Positions 51,049 through 60,200 of a stretch of 64,000 bases of DNA are shown piece after piece. Source of the stretch: Actinoplanes subtropicus (lineage in GTDB: Bacteria > Actinomycetota > Actinomycetes > Mycobacteriales > Micromonosporaceae); assembly GCF_000721705.1 (NCBI RefSeq), contig NZ_JOJL01000015.1:61750-125749 (forward strand), read 5' to 3'. Both the position numbers and the translations under genes were made by a program. Each line of letters opens with the position of its first letter. The stretch's first letter is position 1. The notes below the pieces were generated by a model. The model had not been told where the DNA came from and did not search any database. It saw only the letters and a program-made list of their open reading frames with translations.

Positions 51049-51096
51049 GGTTGTTGCTACAACCCCTCGCGCGATGCGATAGTTGTTGCTACAACC
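51049..51096. promoter_or_regulatory. Duplicated palindromic operator for MarR
   Basis: GTTGTTGCTACAAC occurs at 51050-51063 and again at 51082-51095, 32 bp apart, about three helical turns. Each is GTTGT-TGCT-ACAAC with 5-bp arms, and the first extends to GGTTGT/ACAACC. They lie between the divergent MarR gene and the reductase at 51111, the second only 15 bases from its ATG. Confidence 0.78.
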
Positions 51097-51110
51097 AACT
51101 GGAGGTCATC

Positions 51111-51686
51111 ATGGCGCACATCAGCATCATCGGCACCGGCACCATGGGTCAGGCGATCGCCGGCATCGCGGCCAAGGGCGGCCACACCGTCGAGCTGCTC
51201 AACACCTCGACCGCGGCGCAGCCGGCCACCGGCGAGATCGTGGTGCTCGCGGTGCCGTACCCGGCGCTCGCCACCGTGCTCGGCGAGCGCGCCGGCCAGC
51301 TGGCCGGCAAGGTCGTCGTCGACCTGACCAACCCGGTCGACTTCGCCACCTTCGACGGCCTGACCGTCCCGGCCGACAGCTCGGCCGCCGCCGAGGTCGC
51401 CGCGGCGGTGCCCACCGCGCGCGTGGTCAAGGCCTTCAACACCAACTTCGGCGCCACCCTGGCCTCCGGCAGCATCGGCGAGAACACCACCACCGTGCTG
51501 ATCGCCGGCGACGACCCGGACGCCAAGGCCCTGCTGGCCGGCGTGGTCGCCGCGGCCGGCCTCAAGGCGGTCGACGCCGGGTCGCTCAAGCGGGCCCGCG
51601 AGCTCGAGGCCCTCGCCTTCCTGCAGATGACCCTCGCGGCCGGCGAGAAGATCTCCTGGACCGGCGGTTTCGCGCTCACCAACTGA
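51111..51686 (+). CDS. NADPH-dependent F420 reductase-like protein
   Basis: 191 residues. A Rossmann fold begins ISIIGTGTMGQAIAGIAAKG, then IVVLAVPYPALATVLGERAG and VVVDLTNPVDF, then VVKAFNTNFGATLASG, the Fno/NADP-oxidoreductase coenzyme F420-dependent signature. GGAGG precedes the ATG. It is likely repressed by the divergent MarR protein. A partner Ddn-type enzyme is encoded in the opposite operon, suggesting a shared F420 redox function. Tail overlap of 11 bases with the next gene. Confidence 0.9.
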   Translation: MAHISIIGTGTMGQAIAGIAAKGGHTVELLNTSTAAQPATGEIVVLAVPYPALATVLGERAGQLAGKVVVDLTNPVDFATFDGLTVPADSSAAAEVAAAVPTARVVKAFNTNFGATLASGSIGENTTTVLIAGDDPDAKALLAGVVAAAGLKAVDAGSLKRARELEALAFLQMTLAAGEKISWTGGFALTN

Positions 51687-52560
51687 CTCGTATCTTGAGC
51701 TGCACCGAGGGGGCGGCCGGGTCGTCGGCGTCGACCACCGCGACGACCCGGACCCCGTCCCCGGCCGGTTCCAGCACGGCGAGCCCTTCCACCTTGGGCG
51801 CGCCGGGCAGCTCGGCCACCGCCCGTACGCCGAAATCGTCGAGCAGCGCGAGCGCCGCGGCCACCACCGGCCCGTCGTCGATCGCGTTCGGTGTGTCCTC
51901 GGCGACGGCGCTGACCAGCACCAGCCCGTCCCCCACCGGGACCGCGTCGGTGATCGCCAGCGCGACGCCGCGAACCCGGCCCAGGTCGTAGTGCCGCACC
52001 GGCCCGATCGCGGCAGTCCCCGCCAGCAGCGCGGTCAGGGCAACGTCGGCGCAGACACTCGGCGCGCCCACCGCCACGTTGGCCCGCTGGAACCAGCGCA
52101 GCGTGTCGCCGAGGACGCAGGCGCCCTCCAGGTTGAGCTGCTCCTCGGCCAGGCCCATCGCCGCGGCGACCGCCCGATAGACCTCGGAAAGATCCGAGAC
52201 CTCGAAATACGGCGCGCCCGCCACGTCCAGCCGTAGCAGCGACGACCGCATCCGCGCCGGGGACGAGCCCGAGCCGAGCAGCAGCGCGGCCTCGGCCCCG
52301 TCGACCGGTACGGCGCAGGCCGCCTCGAAATCCGGCTTGAGGTGTTTGGTGCCGGCTACCTCGCTGAACACCTCGAGGCCGTCGACCGGTTCGACCACTC
52401 GTACCGGATCGATCGTGCCGGCATGCAGCCAGGCCGCGTGGGTGGAGTCGTCCTGCACGACGAGCCAGCCGCCGCCGAACGAGACGATCGCCGAGGCGGC
52501 TCGCACCGGCGAGCCGTCCGGGAAGGTCAGCGTCTGCCGCTCCGCCACCACCAGCCGCAT
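51676..52560 (-). CDS. Hypothetical beta-propeller-like protein
   Basis: 294 residues, no signal peptide, beta-rich with blade-like segments: RAASAIVSFGGGWLVVQDDS, VFSEVAGTKHLKPDFEAACA, AALLLGSGSSPARMRSSLLR, VRGVALAITDAVPVGDGLVL and VEGLAVLEPAGDGVRVVAVV. The LKPDFEA block and the two final blades are distinctive of a widespread uncharacterised family. It converges on the reductase gene with an 11-base overlap. Function unknown. Confidence 0.8.
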   Translation of the reverse strand: MRLVVAERQTLTFPDGSPVRAASAIVSFGGGWLVVQDDSTHAAWLHAGTIDPVRVVEPVDGLEVFSEVAGTKHLKPDFEAACAVPVDGAEAALLLGSGSSPARMRSSLLRLDVAGAPYFEVSDLSEVYRAVAAAMGLAEEQLNLEGACVLGDTLRWFQRANVAVGAPSVCADVALTALLAGTAAIGPVRHYDLGRVRGVALAITDAVPVGDGLVLVSAVAEDTPNAIDDGPVVAAALALLDDFGVRAVAELPGAPKVEGLAVLEPAGDGVRVVAVVDADDPAAPSVQLKIRVSW

Positions 52561-52581
52561 GGGGCCATCATCCGCTTTTTC

Positions 52582-53565
52582 TCACGGTTGCGTGGAGTAG
52601 ATCAACATGGTCGGTCCCGGCATCGTGGCCATGCACCACCCGTCGACCGGGCAGGAGGCGTACGCCCCGGCCAGGTCCAGGATGTCGTCGATCGTCGCCG
52701 GCGACGGCAGATCGTCGCCCGGTGCCCACGAGGTCCCGTTCCAGACCTCGGTCGACGTCTTGTCGAAGCCCAGGCAGAACTTCGCCGACGAGCAGGCCAC
52801 GCCGTTGAGCAGGATGCCGTACTTGAACGTGCCGTGGGTCCAGGCGCCGCCGGTCCAGATGCCGTAGTGGTCGTGTTCGGCCGCCATGCAGAACGGCCCG
52901 GCGGTGCAGCTCAGGTCGACCAGCTGACCGTCCGGGGTGACCGGCGGGGACCACTTGCCGCCCTGCCGGGTGAAGATGGACTTGGCGCCCGCGCCGCAGG
53001 TGCCGCCGTCCGGCACGCACGAGAGGGCGACCACGCTGTCGCCGAGGTCCACGTCCGGGCCGGCGGTCCAGCCGGTGCCGTGCCAGGCGCGCAGGTCCGT
53101 CGCCTTCGCCGAAGCCGGCCCGGCCACGCAGTACTTCGGGCCGGCACAGGCGAGCGTCTTGATGCCGAGCGGCCAGGCGACGTGCGGGGTCGCCGTCCAG
53201 CCGTGCCCGTCGAAGACGTACGCCTGCTTGTCGTCGGAGGCCATGCAGAAGGTCTTCGAGGAACAGGCGATGTGCGCCTCGAAGTCACCCTGGGGCGCGA
53301 ATCGCGTGGGGCCGGTCCACGCGGTGCCGCTCCAGGTCCACGTCATGCCGGTCTCGTCGACGGCGGCGCAGAAGTCCTTGGCAGTACAGGAGAGGTGGAT
53401 CCGATCGCCCTTTTTGGGCAGTCCGGGGAGGGCCACCGGATGAGCGGACAGGTCGATGGTCGGCCCGGCCGAGCTGGTGGCCGGGGCCGGCACCGGCGTG
53501 GTGCTCGAACAGCCGGCGAGGGTGAGGAGACCGACGAGGGTGAGTGCGGCAATTGATCGATACAC
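52582..53565 (-). CDS. Secreted lipoprotein with seven disulfide-type repeats
   Basis: About 327 residues. The lipoprotein signal is SIAALTLVGLLTLAGC. The mature part consists of seven repeats, most about 40 residues, each with a cysteine pair: CTAKDFC, CSSKTFC, CAGPKYC, CVPDGGTC, CTAGPFC, CSSAKFC and CPVDGWC, followed by Trp/Gly-rich strands such as WTWSGTAWTG. This looks like a seven-bladed propeller stapled by one disulfide per blade. GTG 53565 is the most plausible start, without a clear ribosome site. Function unknown; extracellular binding is inferred. Confidence 0.78.
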   Translation of the reverse strand: MYRSIAALTLVGLLTLAGCSSTTPVPAPATSSAGPTIDLSAHPVALPGLPKKGDRIHLSCTAKDFCAAVDETGMTWTWSGTAWTGPTRFAPQGDFEAHIACSSKTFCMASDDKQAYVFDGHGWTATPHVAWPLGIKTLACAGPKYCVAGPASAKATDLRAWHGTGWTAGPDVDLGDSVVALSCVPDGGTCGAGAKSIFTRQGGKWSPPVTPDGQLVDLSCTAGPFCMAAEHDHYGIWTGGAWTHGTFKYGILLNGVACSSAKFCLGFDKTSTEVWNGTSWAPGDDLPSPATIDDILDLAGAYASCPVDGWCMATMPGPTMLIYSTQP

Positions 53566-53654
53566 CGGGCGACGGTACAACCGGGCGACAAGGGGAACCG
53601 GCGGCGGGCCGCCGGCGTCGAAGCCGTCGGAAGACGACGAGCGGGGGTGCTTCG

Positions 53655-54533
53655 GTGGTGCGGTGGCGTGGTGCGGTGGCGATGATCGGTGTGCTGGCGC
53701 TGGCGGCGTGTGCCGCTCCGCGGTCTGACGCGCCGGGCCCGTCGGGCTCGGCACCGGTCACCAGGCTGGGCCATCAACGGCCCAGCGATCTGGTCGGCCT
53801 GTGGCGGGTGCAGGCGCGGGGCGAGGAGGCCGGCGCGATCCTGCGGCTCGGCCAGGATCTGTCGATCTGGCGGCGCTGCGACGACCTGTTCGGCGAGTGG
53901 GCGGCCGACGCCGCGGGTGGGTTCCTCGGCGAGACGAACGGCTACTCGTACGAGTGCGGCGGCCCCAAGGTGACGGCCCCTCCGAAGCCGGAGTTCCCGA
54001 CGCCGGCGCCGGCGGACTGGTTGCTGCGGGCCGTCGCGTACCGGGTGGACGGCGCGAACCGGTTGCTGCTCGACGACCAGGGCGGCATCGTCGCCCGGCT
54101 GACTCCCTCGGGCGAGCCCAGCGCACGCCACGTCGTCGTGCCGGAACTGTACGCCAGGCCGGTGCTGGACGACGCGTTGCGGCGTCAGCTCGCTCCGGCA
54201 CCCGCGCTACCGGCGAAGTTGCGCCCGGCCACCGCCGGTGAGCTCGTCGGCACGTGGCGGCCGGCGGTCGCCGGCGCCAACCCGAGGCAGTACGTGACGA
54301 TAAAGGCCGATCGCAGCTGGGAAGCATCGGACGGCTGCAACGGCCAAGAGGGCCGGTGGATAGTCGACGAGCCGGGCGCGGTGCTGACGATCGGGGGCGG
54401 CTCCACCGCGGTCGGCTGCGCCGGCCAGGACAAGGCGCCGCGGTTCGGCCTTGCCCGCGGAGCCGGGTTCGACGGCACGACGCTGGTGCTCATCGACGCG
54501 CAGGGCAAGGAGGTCGGCCGCCTCGAGCGATGA
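53655..54533 (+). CDS. Hypothetical lipoprotein
   Basis: About 292 residues. The signal WRGAVAMIGVLALAAC is followed by two similar beta-rich halves: DLVGLWRVQARGEEAGAILR with CDDLFGEWAADAAGGFLG, and ELVGTWRPAVAGANPRQYVT with CNGQEGRWIVDEPGAVLTIG. Such LVGxW units recall META/heat-shock HslJ-like or lipocalin-like domains. The start at GTG 53655 is chosen for the signal peptide; GTG 53658 is equivalent. It diverges from the propeller lipoprotein at 53565. Confidence 0.75.
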   Translation: MVRWRGAVAMIGVLALAACAAPRSDAPGPSGSAPVTRLGHQRPSDLVGLWRVQARGEEAGAILRLGQDLSIWRRCDDLFGEWAADAAGGFLGETNGYSYECGGPKVTAPPKPEFPTPAPADWLLRAVAYRVDGANRLLLDDQGGIVARLTPSGEPSARHVVVPELYARPVLDDALRRQLAPAPALPAKLRPATAGELVGTWRPAVAGANPRQYVTIKADRSWEASDGCNGQEGRWIVDEPGAVLTIGGGSTAVGCAGQDKAPRFGLARGAGFDGTTLVLIDAQGKEVGRLER

Positions 54534-54638
54534 AGATCCCGCTCGCCGCCGACGCTGGTGCGTGCGATGCAGTGCTGCTGGCCAGAGCCGGTTGAGACGT
54601 GCCCGTCGATGATCGCGATGTGTGTTGAACTGGATGGC

Positions 54639-55484
54639 ATGCAGATGCGTCCAGCGGAACTGGCGGCGATCCGGGCCGGCGATGTCGACGTGGCGTTCCG
54701 CCGGTGGGAGCGGCCCCGGATCAAGGTCGGCACCCGGATGCGCACCGCGGTCGGACTGGTCGAGGTGACGTCCGTCGACCGCGTGCCGGTCAATTCGCTG
54801 ACCGCCGCGGACGCCCGCCGGGCAGGCGCGGCCTCGCTGGCGGCGCTCCGGCAGGGGCTGGACCGCCTGCACCCCGACCGGCCGGTCTACCGGATCGGGC
54901 TGCGGTACGCCGGCGTCGACCCGCGGCAGGCGCTGCGGGAGGCGGTGCCCGACGCCGCGGAGATCGACGCGATCGGCGCGTGGCTCGACCGGCTCGACCG
55001 GGCCTCGCCGGCCGGGCCGTGGACCCGGGCGACGCTGCTGCTGATCGACGAACTGCCGGCCACCCGGGCACCCGACCTCGCCCGGCGGATGGGCCGCGAC
55101 ACCCCCTCGTTCAAACAGAACGTGCGCAAGCTGAAGGAGCGCGGCCTGACCGAGTCGCTGGACATCGGCTACCGACTCGCACCGCGCGGCGCCGCCGTAC
55201 TGGACCACGAGGGTCATCCCCGGATCGCCCGGGACCGGCCCGCACCGGAGCCCGGCACCCCGCTGCCACACCTCGGCGCCGCCGCCACCCGTGCGCTCAC
55301 CGCGCGCGGCGTGGTCCGGCTCGAGCAGGTGGCCAGACTCACCGCCGGCGAGGTGCAGGCACTGCACGGGGTCGGCCCCTACGCCATACGCCATCTGCGC
55401 GCGGCGCTGGACGCGGCCGGGCTGACCTTCCGCGACGACCCTGGCACCTCGGCGGTCTCAGGGTCGGCGAGCATCGGATCGTAG
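54639..55484 (+). CDS. ASCH-like and helix-hairpin-helix domain protein
   Basis: About 281 residues. The N-terminal 60 residues (MRPAELAAIRAGDVDVAFRR, PRIKVGTRMRTAVGLVEVTS) match the ASCH RNA-binding fold. A middle part with a winged-helix look follows (ATLLLIDELPATRAPDLARR, TPSFKQNVRKLKERGLTESL). The C-terminal tandem helix-hairpin-helix (HLGAAATRALTARGVVRLEQ, VARLTAGEVQALHGVGPYAI) suggests nucleic-acid binding. The combination is unusual. The TAG stop is followed in the same frame by the Clp-N-like open frame, so the two may once have been fused. The start is uncertain. Confidence 0.72.
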   Translation: MQMRPAELAAIRAGDVDVAFRRWERPRIKVGTRMRTAVGLVEVTSVDRVPVNSLTAADARRAGAASLAALRQGLDRLHPDRPVYRIGLRYAGVDPRQALREAVPDAAEIDAIGAWLDRLDRASPAGPWTRATLLLIDELPATRAPDLARRMGRDTPSFKQNVRKLKERGLTESLDIGYRLAPRGAAVLDHEGHPRIARDRPAPEPGTPLPHLGAAATRALTARGVVRLEQVARLTAGEVQALHGVGPYAIRHLRAALDAAGLTFRDDPGTSAVSGSASIGS

Positions 55485-55538
55485 GGACCGCAGAGCCGGC
55501 AGGTCGGCGTCGCCGAGCGGATCGCCGGTGAGCTCGAC

Positions 55539-56372
55539 GTGCTCGGCGACAGCCTGGTCGGCTTCTTCGTGGAACTGGCCCGCGCCGAGGGATATTCGTG
55601 GGCCGACATCGGGGCGCCACGCGGTCTGACCCGGCAGGGTGCGCAGCGGCGATATGCACCGTTGATCGCGCAGCTGACCGTCGATGATCTGATCCGCGCC
55701 GGCGTCCTGCAGCCGTTCGACGAAGGTGCGCTCGGCTGCCTGCGCGACGCCGAGATGCGCGCGAGCCGGCTCGGCCACGACGCGGTCGACAGTGGTGATC
55801 TCCTGGTTGCGGTCCTCGACGACCCGGCCGGGTTGGCCGGCGCCGTCATCCGCGCGCTCGGCGCCGATCCGTCGGCCGTTCGCGCCGCCTTCGAGCCGGA
55901 GCCCGACGACGATCGGCCGGACGCGGCGGCCGGCGACGCGCGACCGCCGGTCGGCCCGGAGGTCCGCCGGCCGATCGACGGTGCGGCCGCCGAGGCAAGC
56001 GGGCACAGCGTCGCGGCGGCGCACCTGTTCATCGCGCTCCTCCGTACGCCCGGCAGCCGTGCCGGCCGGGTACTCACGACACATGGCGTCACCAGGCCGG
56101 CCGCGCTCGCTCAGGCGCTCCGGCTGGCCGGCCGCCCGGCCGGGACCCGCCATGATCGCCTTTCAGCAGGTCACCGACGCGCTGGAAGCCCTGCCGACCA
56201 CGGCCTTCCTCGTGCTCGACCGGGGCCAGGTCGTGTTCGACCACGGCGCGACGACCGCCCCGGGCTGGCTGGCCTCCGCGCGCAAGAGCGTCCTGTCCGT
56301 CCTCTACGGATCGGCGGTCGCCGACGGAACCATCCGGCTCGGCGCGACCCTCGGCGAATCCGGCATCGATGA
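55539..56372 (+). CDS. Clp N-terminal domain protein, probably damaged
   Basis: The frame shows LVGFFVELARAEGYSWADIG with APRGLTRQGAQRRY, the pattern that precedes Clp-N repeats in small actinobacterial Clp-like proteins, and then two Clp-N repeats (CLRDAEMRASRLGHDAVDSG, AGAVIRALGADPSAVRAAF; ASGHSVAAAHLFIALLRT, GRVLTTHGVTRPAALAQAL). Coding-like sequence (VGVAERIAGELDVLGDS) extends upstream of the first GTG back to the preceding TAG with no start codon. After 56150 codon bias is lost although the frame stays open to 56372. Both ends therefore look broken. Confidence 0.5.
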   Translation: MLGDSLVGFFVELARAEGYSWADIGAPRGLTRQGAQRRYAPLIAQLTVDDLIRAGVLQPFDEGALGCLRDAEMRASRLGHDAVDSGDLLVAVLDDPAGLAGAVIRALGADPSAVRAAFEPEPDDDRPDAAAGDARPPVGPEVRRPIDGAAAEASGHSVAAAHLFIALLRTPGSRAGRVLTTHGVTRPAALAQALRLAGRPAGTRHDRLSAGHRRAGSPADHGLPRARPGPGRVRPRRDDRPGLAGLRAQERPVRPLRIGGRRRNHPARRDPRRIRHR

Positions 56373-57086
56373 CATCGGCGGGCTGCTGCCGCCGGAACAT
56401 CGCGCGACGGTGCGCGACCTGCTGACGTCGAGCTCCGGCGTCTATCACCCGCCGGCAACCGTGGCCGGCCCCGAGGAGGATGCGCCGGCGCGCGGCTCAC
56501 AGCCGCCGGGCGCGCTTCTCCACTACATCAACTGGGACTTCAATGCCCGCGGCACGATCTTCCAGCGGTGCACCGGGCGGTCCGTCTTCGCCGCGCTGGC
56601 CGAGGACCTGGCCGCACCGCTCGGCTTCGACGACTTCGATCCGGGCCGCCAGCGACTGCTCGGCCGGCCCGACGTGTCCGAGCACCTCGCGCACCACTTC
56701 TTCCTCTCCGCCCGCGACCTCGCGCGGGTCGGCGCGATGATGCTGCGGAACGGGCAGTGGGGCGGCCGGCAGGTGGTGCCGGCGTCGTGGGTGGCCGAGA
56801 GCACGTCGGTCCAGGTCGATCGCGGCGACGGAGTTCAGCTCGACTACGGCTACTGCTGGTGGCTGCCGCGGCTGTTGGGGCGCGGTTCCTTCGGGCGATC
56901 GGCAACTTCGGCCAGCACCTTCTGTGCGTGCCGCCCGGGCTGGTGATCGTGCACCTACGGGCGGTGCCCGACGACATCGTTCTCGCCCGTTCCCAGGGCG
57001 TGCAGCCGCCGGCCACGATCGACTCGGTGAGTCCCCAGCAGTTCGTGAAGGTGGTACGAGCGGTGTTGGCCGCGCGTCGACCCTGA
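56152..57086 (+). pseudogene. Beta-lactamase-like serine hydrolase, frameshifted
   Basis: The frame from ATG 56152 carries the class C-like core: WLASARKSVLSVLYG with the SxxK motif, then LLTSSSGVYHPPATVAG, LLHYINWDFNARG and ARVGAMMLRNGQWGGRQVVP. At about 56870-56900 the frame shifts after YGYCWWLP. The correct C-terminus (RAIGNFGQHLLCVPPGLVIV, then SVSPQQFVKVVRAVLA) continues in the next frame to TGA 57084-57086. Without the shift it would be a normal hydrolase of about 310 residues. Sequencing error is possible. Confidence 0.7.
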
Positions 57087-57232
57087 CGGCGGGAAGCGCC
57101 GGCTGTCGGGATTGGACGGTCCGGCGACATCGGCCGGCAACAGTCCGGAAATCCTGTACAGCATTGATCTCGAAAGATATCGTTCGGCTCTGTCGATATG
57201 TGTGCGGTCGCACACGGTGGATGGAGGCGGCG

Positions 57233-60200
57233 TTGAGACGACCAGGTTTCGTCAAACGATGGATGCGGGCACTGGTAGGTGCGGCCCTTGTCGCCGTGAT
57301 GGCGCCGGCCCCGGCCGTCGCCGCGTCGCCTCCGGCGGCCGCGGCGCGGGCGGCGGGTCCGCCGGCGCACACCGTGACGTTCGACGGCTACTCGTTCCTG
57401 GTCGACGGGCAGCGGACCTACCTGTGGTCCGGCGAATTCCACTATTTCCGGCTGCCCAGCCCCAGCCTCTGGCTGGACATCTTCCAGAAGATGAAGGCGG
57501 CCGGCTTCAACGCCACCTCGCTCTACTTCGACTGGGGCTACCACTCCCCCGCACCCGGCGTCTACGACTTCACCGGCGTACGCGACGTCGACCGGCTGCT
57601 CGACCTGGCGCAGCAGGCCGGCCTCTACGTGATCGCGCGGCCGGCGCCGTACATCAACGCCGAGGTGGACGGCGGCGGCCTGCCGACCTGGCTGACCACC
57701 AAGGACGAACAGAATCGCACGAATGACCCCAAGTTCCTGGCGTACGCCGATGAGTGGCTCGGCCGGATCGACAAGATCCTGGCCCGCCATCAGCTGACCA
57801 ACGGCACCGGAACGGTCATCGCCTACCAGGTCGAGAACGAGTACTACAACGGCAACGCGGCCAGCCGGCAGTACATGCAGCACCTGGAGGACAAGGCCCG
57901 GGCGGACGGCATCACCGTGCCGCTCACCGGCAACAACAACGGGACGTTCAACTCCGGGGTGGGCGCTCTCGACGTCGACGGCCCGGACTCGTACCCGCAA
58001 GGGTTTGATTGCTCGAACCCGGCCAGGTGGAGCGGCGTCCCGGACATCAGCTACGACCACCCGGCCGGTCGGCCGCTCTACACCCCGGAGTTCCAGGGCG
58101 GCGCCTTCGACCCGTGGGGCGGCCCCGGGTACGACAAGTGCGCGCAGCTGATCAACGACCAGTTCGCGAACGTCTTCTACAAGAACAACATCGCGGTCGG
58201 GGCGACCGCGCAGAGCTTCTACATGACCTACGGCGGCACCAACTGGGGCTGGCTGGGCATGCCGGAGAACTACACCTCGTACGACTACGGCGCGGCTGTC
58301 CGGGAGACCCGGCAGCTGGATCCGAAGTACTACCAGGACAAGCTGATCGGCTACCTGACCCAGTCGATGCCCGATCTCACCAAGACCGACCGGATCCCGG
58401 TGACCGCGCCGGACGACCAGGCGATCGCCGACACCGCCCGGCGCAACCCGGACACCGGCGCCCAGTTCCATGTGCTGCGGCACAACGACTCGACCTCGAC
58501 CGCGCTCGGCCGCACCCACATCTCGATCGACTTCAACGCCCGGGCCAGCACGTCCTACACCTACGACGATGCCGACCCGGCGCTGCAGTACACCGGGACC
58601 TGGTCGCACGTGTCGAACCAGAGCTACACCGGCACCGACTACAAGAACTCGGAGTCGTTCTCCCGCACCGCCGGCGACACGCTCGGTGTCGACTTCACCG
58701 GCACCGCGATCCGCTGGATCGGCTCCAGGACCAACAACCACGGCAACGCCGACGTCTACCTCGACGGGGTGAAGCAGGCGACCGTCGACTGCTCGGGCAA
58801 CGCCGCCCAGGCCGTGCTGTTCCAGGCGACCGGACTGGCCGCCGGGGCGCACACCCTGAAGATCGTGGTGGACGGCACGCACGGCGGTGGCTCGACCGAC
58901 AACTTCGTCTCGATCGACGCGATCGACCTGCCGCCGGCCGTGACCACCACCGAGGCGGTCTACCCGACGGTGCCGCAGAAGGCGGGCACCGCGATCACCC
59001 TGAACGGCCGCGAGTCGGACATCATCGTGGCCGACGCCAAGCTGGGCGACACCCAACTGCAGTACTCCACCTCGGAACTGCTCACCCACGCCCGGATCGG
59101 CTCGCGCGACGTGGCCGTCCTCTACGGCGACCCGGGAACCGACGGCGAGACCGTGCTCCGCTTCCCGACGCAGCCCAAAGTCCAGGTGACCGGCGGAACC
59201 GTCGAGCAGACCTGGGACACGACCACCGGCGACCTGCGGCTCAACTACACGCACGGCGGCCTGGCCCGGGTGCTGGTCACGCCGCAGGGCGGGCGGCCGC
59301 TGCTGCTCCTGCTGGCCGACAAGGCCACCGCCGAGACGTTCTGGCAGCAGGACACCGCCGCCGGGCCGGTCCTGGTCCGCGGCAGCCATCTGGTGCGGAC
59401 CGCCGCCAGCCGGGCCGGCGGCCGGGCGCTCGCCCTGACCGGCGACAACGGCACCGACCCGGCCATCGAGGTCTTCACCTCGGCGGCGGCGGTGACCTGG
59501 AACGGCCGGCCGGTGTCGCTGCGCCCCAGCGGGCCGGGCAGCGTGACCGGCGCCATCCGGACCGCCGCGACGGTCGACCTGCCGGCCCTGACCCAGTGGA
59601 AGCACCAGGCCGAGTCGCCGGAGGCCCAGCCCGGCTTCGACGACACCAGCTGGCCGGTGGCGGATCACACCAGCACGTTCAGCTCCACCGGGCCGGGCAC
59701 CCTGCCGATCCTGTACGCCGACGACTACGGCTTCCACACCGGTAGCACCTGGTACCGCGGCCGGTTCGCCACCTCGGCCGGGATCACCGGCGTTCACCTG
59801 ATCTCCGACTCCGGTGGCGGCGCCCAGGCGTTCTCGGTCTGGCTCAACGGTGTCTTCGTGGGCAGCTCCACCACCGGCAGCGGCGACCTCACCTTCCCCG
59901 CGGGGGCGCTGCGGGCCGGCGGCGACAACGTCGTCTCGGTGCTGACCGTGAACATGGGACACGAGGAGGACTACTTCTCGTCCAACGGCAACAAGGCGGC
60001 CCGCGGCCTCACCGGGGCCTCGCTGATCGGGGCGCCGGCGACCCCGATCACCTGGCGGCTGCAGGGCGTGCGCGGCGGGGAGCAGGAAATCGACCCGGTA
60101 CGCGGCCCGCTGTCCACCGGCGGCCTCTACGGCGAGCGTGCCGGCTGGTCACTGCCCGGCTTCGACGACCGTACGTGGTCGAAGACGACGCTGCCGAACA

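Noticed and set aside
56540..59962. A 1140-residue open frame on the minus strand
   Set aside because: It is the antisense of the GH35 beta-galactosidase, which has clear catalytic motifs on the plus strand.
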